Positions 1 through 6,183 of a DNA stretch of 6,183 nucleotides are shown here, piece after piece. This stretch comes from Roseovarius sp. Lineage in GTDB: Bacteria; Pseudomonadota; Alphaproteobacteria; Rhodobacterales; Rhodobacteraceae. Position 1 is the first letter of the stretch; each line of letters opens with the position of its first letter. The translations under genes were made by a program, and so were the position numbers. The notes beneath the pieces were generated by a model. The model did not search any database and was not told where the DNA came from. It saw only the letters and a program-made list of their open reading frames with translations. Location: NCBI GenBank assembly GCA_023260815.1, contig JALQUE010000334.1:1-6183 (forward strand). Reading direction: 5' to 3'.

Positions 1-555
1 GGCGGCCAGTTCGGCGCCAAGCAGATGTCCGGTCAGGGAATCGCGCTGGCCCGAAACCTCGGCGGCGCGCAGATGGGCGGCCAGCCGTTCGGGGCGACTG
101 AGGCTGTCTTCGAGGGCGCTGATCGAGGGGGGCACGGTGCCGCCAAGCGCCGTGACAAGGCGCGGCGTGAGACAGCTTTGTGAACTGACCGCCTCGTTGG
201 CGCTGAGATGCAGCCAATGGCTGATATCGCCGTCAATCGCGCAGATCACCCCGTCCCAGGCGCGATGCGTATGCAGGAACCCGGCACTCCACAGCCGCAC
301 CCGCGCGCCGATGACGTCCGCAGGGCTGTCTTGCGTGAAGCCCGGCAGGCCATGGCCGCCGCGCGGCAGGAGGGCGGCGGGCAGCCTATCGGGCTGGCCC
401 TCGCCGATATGGAGGATGCGCGCCGCGTCGAACCCGAGATGGGCGAGGGCCGCGGCCTCGTCGGGGCCCATGGCGCTGCGCAGGTGGCGCGCGCCGTCCA
501 TCGCATGTGCGGTGATCCCGGCGCTGTCCCGGCAGATGGCGATCCAGGATGTCAT
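1..555 (-). CDS. DgoK-like protein (2-dehydro-3-deoxygalactonokinase family), degenerate; C-terminal part beyond window
   Basis: This frame is open for 185 codons from an ATG at 555 to the left edge, so the C-terminus is missing. Several segments resemble 2-keto-3-deoxy-galactonate kinase (DgoK): an N-terminal WIAICRDSAGITAHAMDG where the family has WIAVDWGTxxLRAW; LPGFTQDSPADVI (about residues 70-82); DGVICAIDGDISHWLHLSANE (about 101-121) where the family has a PGTH-S/T-KW strand; and SLTGHLLGAELA (173-184), matching the family's SGLLIGAEVA helix. Active DgoK phosphorylates 2-dehydro-3-deoxy-galactonate with ATP in the De Ley-Doudoroff galactose pathway. Here the DWG phosphate loop reads RDS, GEETQ reads GARVRLW, and PGTH reads IDGD. 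The N-terminal lobe also looks about 30 residues short. Kinase activity is therefore doubtful, and a pseudokinase or non-catalytic paralogue is more likely. The start lies 9 bases after the stop of the DUF442 gene and has only a weak ribosome site, suggesting translational coupling. The family call is from remembered motifs and is moderately secure. Confidence 0.6.
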   Translation of the reverse strand, partial: MTSWIAICRDSAGITAHAMDGARHLRSAMGPDEAAALAHLGFDAARILHIGEGQPDRLPAALLPRGGHGLPGFTQDSPADVIGARVRLWSAGFLHTHRAWDGVICAIDGDISHWLHLSANEAVSSQSCLTPRLVTALGGTVPPSISALEDSLSRPERLAAHLRAAEVSGQRDSLTGHLLGAELAA

Positions 556-564
556 GGCGCAGGG

Positions 565-981
565 TCAGCGCCGTTCAAGCTGCCGGACGAGGCCCGACAT
601 GTCATAGCCTGCCGCGCGCGTCGCGTCGACAATGCGGGCGCCGCCCAGGTCGTCGAATTTCGTCAGGCTCCAGAGCATGGTGCAGCGCGTGCCCGACCGG
701 CAATAGGCGAGGATCGGTCCCGGCATCTCGTCGAGGGCCGCGCGGAACGCGTCGGCGGCGTCGGGCGTGACCATGCCCGACACGATCGGGACCCAGCGCA
801 TCTCGAGTCCTGCGGCCTGTGCGGCCTGCGCCACCGCGTCCTGCGAGGGTTGGCCGTAATCCTCGTCATCGGGGCGGTTGCACAGGATTGACCGGAAGCC
901 CGCGGTCTTGATCGCGGGGATGTCCTCGGGCGCGATCTGCGGGCTGACCGCGAAGTCTTCGGTGATGTTGCGTATGTCCAT
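565..981 (-). CDS. DUF442 / TIGR01244 family sulfur transferase (beta-lactamase hydrolase-like, phosphatase-fold)
   Basis: The 138-residue cytosolic protein has the full length of a stand-alone DUF442 (TIGR01244) domain. The N-terminus MDIRNITEDFAVSPQI matches the family's usual opening, followed by GFRSILCNRPDDED (28-41), the VPIVSGMVTP segment (64-73) and the catalytic P-loop PILAYCRSGTRC (89-100). In that loop Cys94 would be the nucleophile and Arg99 the anion binder, in a rhodanese-like C-x4-R spacing. Members resemble dual-specificity phosphatases and rhodaneses. In Blh proteins the domain is fused to an ETHE1-like persulfide dioxygenase and linked to sulfide/persulfide metabolism, but the substrate of the stand-alone form is not established. 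Cys100 sits where Ser is common. The start is supported by AGAGAGGA 6 bases upstream (988-995). It is the first gene of a leftward pair with the DgoK-like gene and is divergent from the 5-oxoprolinase gene. Confidence 0.87.
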   Translation of the reverse strand: MDIRNITEDFAVSPQIAPEDIPAIKTAGFRSILCNRPDDEDYGQPSQDAVAQAAQAAGLEMRWVPIVSGMVTPDAADAFRAALDEMPGPILAYCRSGTRCTMLWSLTKFDDLGGARIVDATRAAGYDMSGLVRQLERR

Positions 982-1007
982 CGCGGATCCTCTCTGGCTG
1001 GCAGGCC

Positions 1008-1037
1008 CATATGTGCCCAGATCGCCCGCGATTTCAA
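1008..1037 (-). promoter_or_regulatory. Putative sigma70-type promoter for the DUF442 / DgoK-like pair
   Basis: Read on the minus strand, TTGAAA (1037-1032) is separated by 18 bases from CATATG (1013-1008, containing TATA-like ATAT), which ends 26 bases before the ATG at 981. Five of six -35 bases and three of six -10 bases match consensus, and the spacing gives a short leader that includes the AGAGAGGA ribosome site. It was located by eye only. Confidence 0.4.
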
Positions 1038-1047
1038 TGCTTGGCCA

Positions 1048-1093
1048 TCATTGACATTTGCCCTGCTTGCCCCAAACCATGACATGTCAATGA
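1048..1093 (+). promoter_or_regulatory. Operator-like inverted repeats and -35 box ahead of the 5-oxoprolinase gene
   Basis: TCATTGACAT (1048-1057) is the exact reverse complement of ATGTCAATGA (1084-1093), giving 10-base arms 26 bases apart with about 36 bases between arm centres. The left arm contains a perfect -35 box, TTGACA (1051-1056). A -10 would fall near 1074-1080 (AAACCAT), which is weak, as expected for an activated or regulated promoter. The right arm overlaps a second perfect 10-base palindrome, TGACATGTCA (1080-1089), near the expected transcription start. A further TCAATG half-site lies at 1034-1039, inside the -35 region of the leftward promoter. A regulator bound here could control both divergent units; its identity cannot be read from the sequence. 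Confidence 0.45.
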
Positions 1094-1108
1094 CTTAAGG
1101 GAACGGTC

Positions 1109-4705
<3,597 letters not shown>

Positions 4706-4711
4706 AAAATA

Positions 4712-4727
4712 TGAACCGTTCGGTTCA
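4712..4727. repeat. Inverted repeat TGAACCG-TT-CGGTTCA, operator-like
   Basis: This is a perfect 7-base inverted repeat with a 2-base centre, starting 6 bases after the 5-oxoprolinase stop codon. Its ACCG-NN-CGGT core resembles operators bound by some TetR-family dimers; that is general knowledge, not a match to a specific site. As RNA the loop would be too tight, and only AATTT follows, so a terminator is less likely. No repressor gene or divergent promoter adjoins it in the window. Confidence 0.5.
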
Positions 4728-4900
4728 ATTTGCTGCGATACGCGTACCGGCGGGCGATTTTCCCAACTGGGATGTCTCTATCAGGTCTTTGTCCCGTCAT
4801 AGGGCGTCTAAAAGGAAGATAGCGCAATCCGGCTATGATAAACCTTGACCTAGCCGTTGTACTTTTCGTTGGCCTGAACAGAGGGGATCGTAACAAGTAT

Positions 4901-4921
4901 CCGGATCGGTGGTCCGGTTGA
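4901..4921 (+). terminator. Weak hairpin followed by TTGATTTT, possible leaky terminator
   Basis: CCGGATC (4901-4907) pairs with GGTCCGG (4911-4917) through seven pairs including one G-U, around a three-base loop, followed by an interrupted T-rich run (TTGATTTT). It could trim the 5-oxoprolinase transcript about 200 bases after its stop codon. The short stem and broken T-run make this uncertain. Confidence 0.25.
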
Positions 4922-5073
4922 TTTTCCTACCCTGTGGCCGCTCTGGGTTGGCTGGTGTCTTCATCCCACTCGAAAACCAATGGGCCGACCAAGGGCCAAC
5001 ATCACGCGCCCCGCGGGTATGTGCGGGCCGAGATCAGGTATGGTGGTGTATTCCAAGAGTGTAACGAGTGATC

Positions 5074-5099
5074 GGCCGGCGCTTTGCGTCGGCCTTTTT
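5074..5099 (+). terminator. Strong rho-independent terminator
   Basis: GGCCGGCGC (5074-5082) pairs with GCGTCGGCC (5086-5094) across all nine positions, one of them G-U, around a TTT loop, followed immediately by five T residues (5095-5099). The outer AGTGA (5067-5071) and TCACT (5099-5103) are also complementary. It is oriented to stop rightward transcription before the coiled-coil gene. It lies 370 bases after the 5-oxoprolinase stop, so it ends either a long 3' tail or a separate small transcript. Confidence 0.8.
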
Positions 5100-5117
5100 C
5101 ACTTGTTTTCTCGCCTG

Positions 5118-5143
5118 CATTGACCATGCCCATTGATGCATGC
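5118..5143 (+). repeat. Tandem imperfect direct repeat with CATTGA core upstream of the coiled-coil gene
   Basis: CATTGACCATGCC (5118-5130) is followed directly by CATTGATGCATGC (5131-5143). The units agree at CATTGA and, after a one-base shift, at CATGC. A third CATTGA lies at 5169-5174, just before the ribosome site. The position, 56-81 bases before the start codon, suits a regulator-binding site, but no clear -35/-10 pair is visible beside it. Confidence 0.35.
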
Positions 5144-5198
5144 GCCTGCCCTTCTTACGTCATTTACACATTGATTGACGCAATAAAGGAGCGATCCC

Positions 5199-5486
5199 AT
5201 GGACGAGAAACAAGCCTATCAGCAGAAACTCGACGCCAAGCTCGACGAATGGAAAGCCGAAATTGACAAGCTGCGCGCCAAGGCCGAAGGCGCGAGCGCG
5301 GATGCCAAGTTGCAATACGAAAGCCAGATCGACGATCTGAAGAAACGCCGCGACGAGATGGAACAGGAGCTGAAGAAGATCCAGAACGCCAACGCCGCCG
5401 CGTGGACCGATCTCAAGGCCGGCGCCGACAAGGCCTGGGAGGCGATGTCAGACGCCATGAAGGACGCTTGGCGCCGCTTCGGCTGA
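5199..5486 (+). CDS. Small all-helical coiled-coil protein, sll1863-like stress-response family
   Basis: The 95-residue, highly charged protein has no signal peptide or membrane segment and no catalytic motif. Helix one carries hydrophobic heptad positions at L11, L15, W18, I22 and L25. After a short EGASADAK break, helix two continues with Y40, I44, L47, M54, L58 and I61. The C-terminal part switches to an 11-residue period: A68-W69, A79-W80 and A90-W91, with L72, M83 and F94 each three residues after the Trp. The pattern YESQIDDLKKRRDEMEQEL plus AWTDLKAGADKAWEAM matches a widespread small bacterial family often named after cyanobacterial sll1863. Its molecular role is unknown, and a stress or membrane-surface role is inference. 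The start is secure: AAGGAG lies 7 bases upstream. It appears monocistronic, with a strong terminator before it and a hairpin after it. Confidence 0.85.
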   Translation: MDEKQAYQQKLDAKLDEWKAEIDKLRAKAEGASADAKLQYESQIDDLKKRRDEMEQELKKIQNANAAAWTDLKAGADKAWEAMSDAMKDAWRRFG

Positions 5487-5504
5487 GGGCATAAGCCCCA
5501 AAAC

Positions 5505-5540
5505 GGCGTGGGCGGCGGGCACAACCCCGCCGCCCATGCC
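5505..5540. terminator. Long GC-rich hairpin between convergent genes, probable bidirectional terminator
   Basis: GGCGTGGGCGGCGGG (5505-5519) pairs with CCCGCCGCCCATGCC (5526-5540) around the loop CACAAC. All 15 positions pair in the plus-strand RNA with one G-U; the same position becomes an A-C mismatch in the minus-strand RNA. On the minus strand the stem is followed by GTTTT, so it can serve as an intrinsic terminator for the aminotransferase gene. On the plus strand a C-run follows instead of U, so termination there would be weaker. A small hairpin GGGC-ATAA-GCCC (5487-5498) sits directly after the coiled-coil stop codon. Confidence 0.65.
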
Positions 5541-5555
5541 CCCCTGAGTCAGGTG

Positions 5556-6183
5556 TCAGGCCGCCGAGAACCCCGCGTCCAGCGCGCCCAGAATGCGGTT
5601 CACCTCGCCCTCGGTGATGGTCAGGGGCGGCGACATCAGCACGTTATGCGCGCCCAGCCGCACCATCGCTCCCGCCTCATAGGCGGTCTGGTGGATGCGC
5701 TTCATCGTGGCCGCGTCCATCGGCGTCTTGGCGTCGCGGTCGCTGACGATCTCGATCCCGGTCATCAACCCGTGTCCGCCGCGCACATCCCCGATGATGT
5801 CGTGCTTTTCCGCCAGCCGGCACACCCCATCATACAGCTGCGTGCCCCGCGCCGCCGCATTGGTCTTGGTGTCCAGCCTCAGCGTCTCCGACAGGCAGGC
5901 CACCACCGCCGCCGCACCCACCGGATGCGCCGAATAGGTATAACCGTGCCAGATCGCCCCCTCGGGTCCGGCGTTTTCGAACACATCGGCCACCTTCTCG
6001 CTCAGCAGCGTGGCGCCCACCGGGAAATAGCCGCTGGTGATGCCCTTGGCGCAGGTCATCATGTCGGGCTTCACGCCCCAATGCCGCGCGCCCGACCAGT
6101 CGCCGCTGCGCCCAAACCCGGTAATCACCTCGTCCGAGATCATCAGGATACCGTATTTGTCGCAGATCTCGCGCATCAGCTTC
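5556..6183 (-). CDS. Class III PLP-dependent aminotransferase (omega-aminotransferase type), N-terminal part beyond window
   Basis: About 209 C-terminal codons are present out of the roughly 450 usual for the family. The frame enters from the right edge as KLMREICDKYG, so the Met at 6176 is internal and not the start. The fragment contains ILMISDEVITGFGRSG, whose Asp (codon 6134-6132) binds the pyridine nitrogen of PLP, then TCAKGITSGYFPVGA, whose Lys (codon 6047-6045) forms the internal aldimine. HGYTYSAHPVGAAA follows, contributing the phosphate-binding Thr, then IGDVRGGHGLMTGIEIVSDRD and the C-terminal LMSPPLTITEGEVNRIL. These resemble bacterial omega-amino acid or amine:pyruvate transaminases and putrescine aminotransferases (SpuC-like). 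The amino donor cannot be assigned because most substrate-pocket residues lie in the missing half. It ends 69 bases from the convergent coiled-coil gene, with a hairpin between. Confidence 0.92.
   Translation of the reverse strand, partial: KLMREICDKYGILMISDEVITGFGRSGDWSGARHWGVKPDMMTCAKGITSGYFPVGATLLSEKVADVFENAGPEGAIWHGYTYSAHPVGAAAVVACLSETLRLDTKTNAAARGTQLYDGVCRLAEKHDIIGDVRGGHGLMTGIEIVSDRDAKTPMDAATMKRIHQTAYEAGAMVRLGAHNVLMSPPLTITEGEVNRILGALDAGFSAA

Larger units (their letters stand above)
4706..5198. other. 493-base gene-free stretch between the 5-oxoprolinase and coiled-coil genes
   Basis: No open frame here has a start, a ribosome site and coding character together. Base composition is visibly less GC-rich than the flanking genes (about 53% over 4861-4920). 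In order it holds an inverted repeat at 4712-4727, a small inverted repeat TCCCA-AC-TGGGA at 4761-4772, an isolated -10-like TATGAT at 4834-4839 without a good -35, a weak hairpin at 4901-4917, a strong intrinsic terminator at 5074-5099, CATTGA-containing direct repeats at 5118-5143, and the ribosome site AAGGAG at 5186-5191. It could be a long 3' untranslated region, a small RNA locus, or the scar of a deletion. No insertion-sequence ends or transposase fragments were recognised. Confidence 0.6.

Noticed and set aside
208..891. A 227-codon plus-strand open frame across the DgoK-like and DUF442 genes.
   Set aside because: It is the antisense shadow of two minus-strand genes, spans both and their gap, has no ribosome site, and has a low-complexity Arg/Ala/Gly composition.
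4835..4921. A 28-codon micro-ORF (MINLDLAVVLFVGL...) with a hydrophobic stretch.
   Set aside because: The only purine-rich stretch (AAAGGAAG near 4811-4818) is about 17 bases from the ATG, too far to be its ribosome site. The frame is too short to judge.
4860..5070. Possible insertion-sequence or transposase remnant in the gene-free stretch.
   Set aside because: Translations in the frames examined gave no transposase motif, and no terminal inverted repeats or target duplications could be found.
5171..5184. FNR/CRP-like box TTGATTGACGCAAT just before the coiled-coil gene.
   Set aside because: The left half fits TTGAT, but the right half does not give ATCAA at the required spacing. It also sits too close to the ribosome site for normal activation.
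5084..5266. A 60-codon plus-strand frame running from the terminator into the coiled-coil gene.
   Set aside because: It starts inside the terminator stem and is out of frame with the well-supported coiled-coil gene; its translation is not protein-like.
5219..5524. A 101-codon minus-strand frame opposite the coiled-coil gene.
   Set aside because: It is the antisense shadow of a recognised small protein family member; its Ser/Ala-rich translation has no motif and no ribosome site.

Overview
The window looks like chromosomal DNA of a GC-rich alphaproteobacterium, most likely in the Rhodobacteraceae/Roseobacter group. The grounds are strong G/C preference at third codon positions, tightly packed genes, and protein families typical of that group: a fused 5-oxoprolinase, a DUF442 sulfur transferase, a small coiled-coil stress-type protein and a class III omega-aminotransferase. 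This assignment is inference from composition and gene content, not a database match.

Layout, left to right. Positions 1-981 hold two minus-strand genes transcribed leftward with a 9-base gap: a DUF442/TIGR01244 protein (565-981), then a DgoK-like protein that runs off the left edge (1-555). A 127-base divergent promoter region (982-1108) carries a good sigma70-type promoter for the leftward pair. It also holds an inverted-repeat, operator-like array in front of the rightward gene. Positions 1109-4705 are one long plus-strand gene, a single-chain ATP-dependent 5-oxoprolinase (HyuA-like plus HyuB-like halves) that dominates the window. Positions 4706-5198 (493 bases) have no convincing gene. 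They hold an orphan operator-like inverted repeat just after the 5-oxoprolinase stop, a weak hairpin, a strong intrinsic terminator at 5074-5099, and short CATTGA direct repeats. Positions 5199-5486 encode a 95-residue all-helical coiled-coil protein with an excellent ribosome binding site. It converges on a minus-strand class III aminotransferase (5556-6183, cut by the right edge). A long GC-rich hairpin lies between these two stop codons.

Functionally, the 5-oxoprolinase would return 5-oxoproline, from glutathione turnover or spontaneous glutamine/glutamate cyclisation, to glutamate. The divergent DUF442 protein belongs to a family linked to persulfide handling, so a shared link to glutathione and sulfur metabolism is possible but unproven. 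The aminotransferase and the coiled-coil gene appear to be independent units.

I do not see a new multi-gene system here. The most interesting points are a DgoK-family protein that keeps the fold pattern but has lost the kinase motifs, an 11-residue Trp periodicity in the coiled-coil protein, the operator array in the divergent promoter, and the gene-free stretch with an orphan inverted repeat and a strong terminator.
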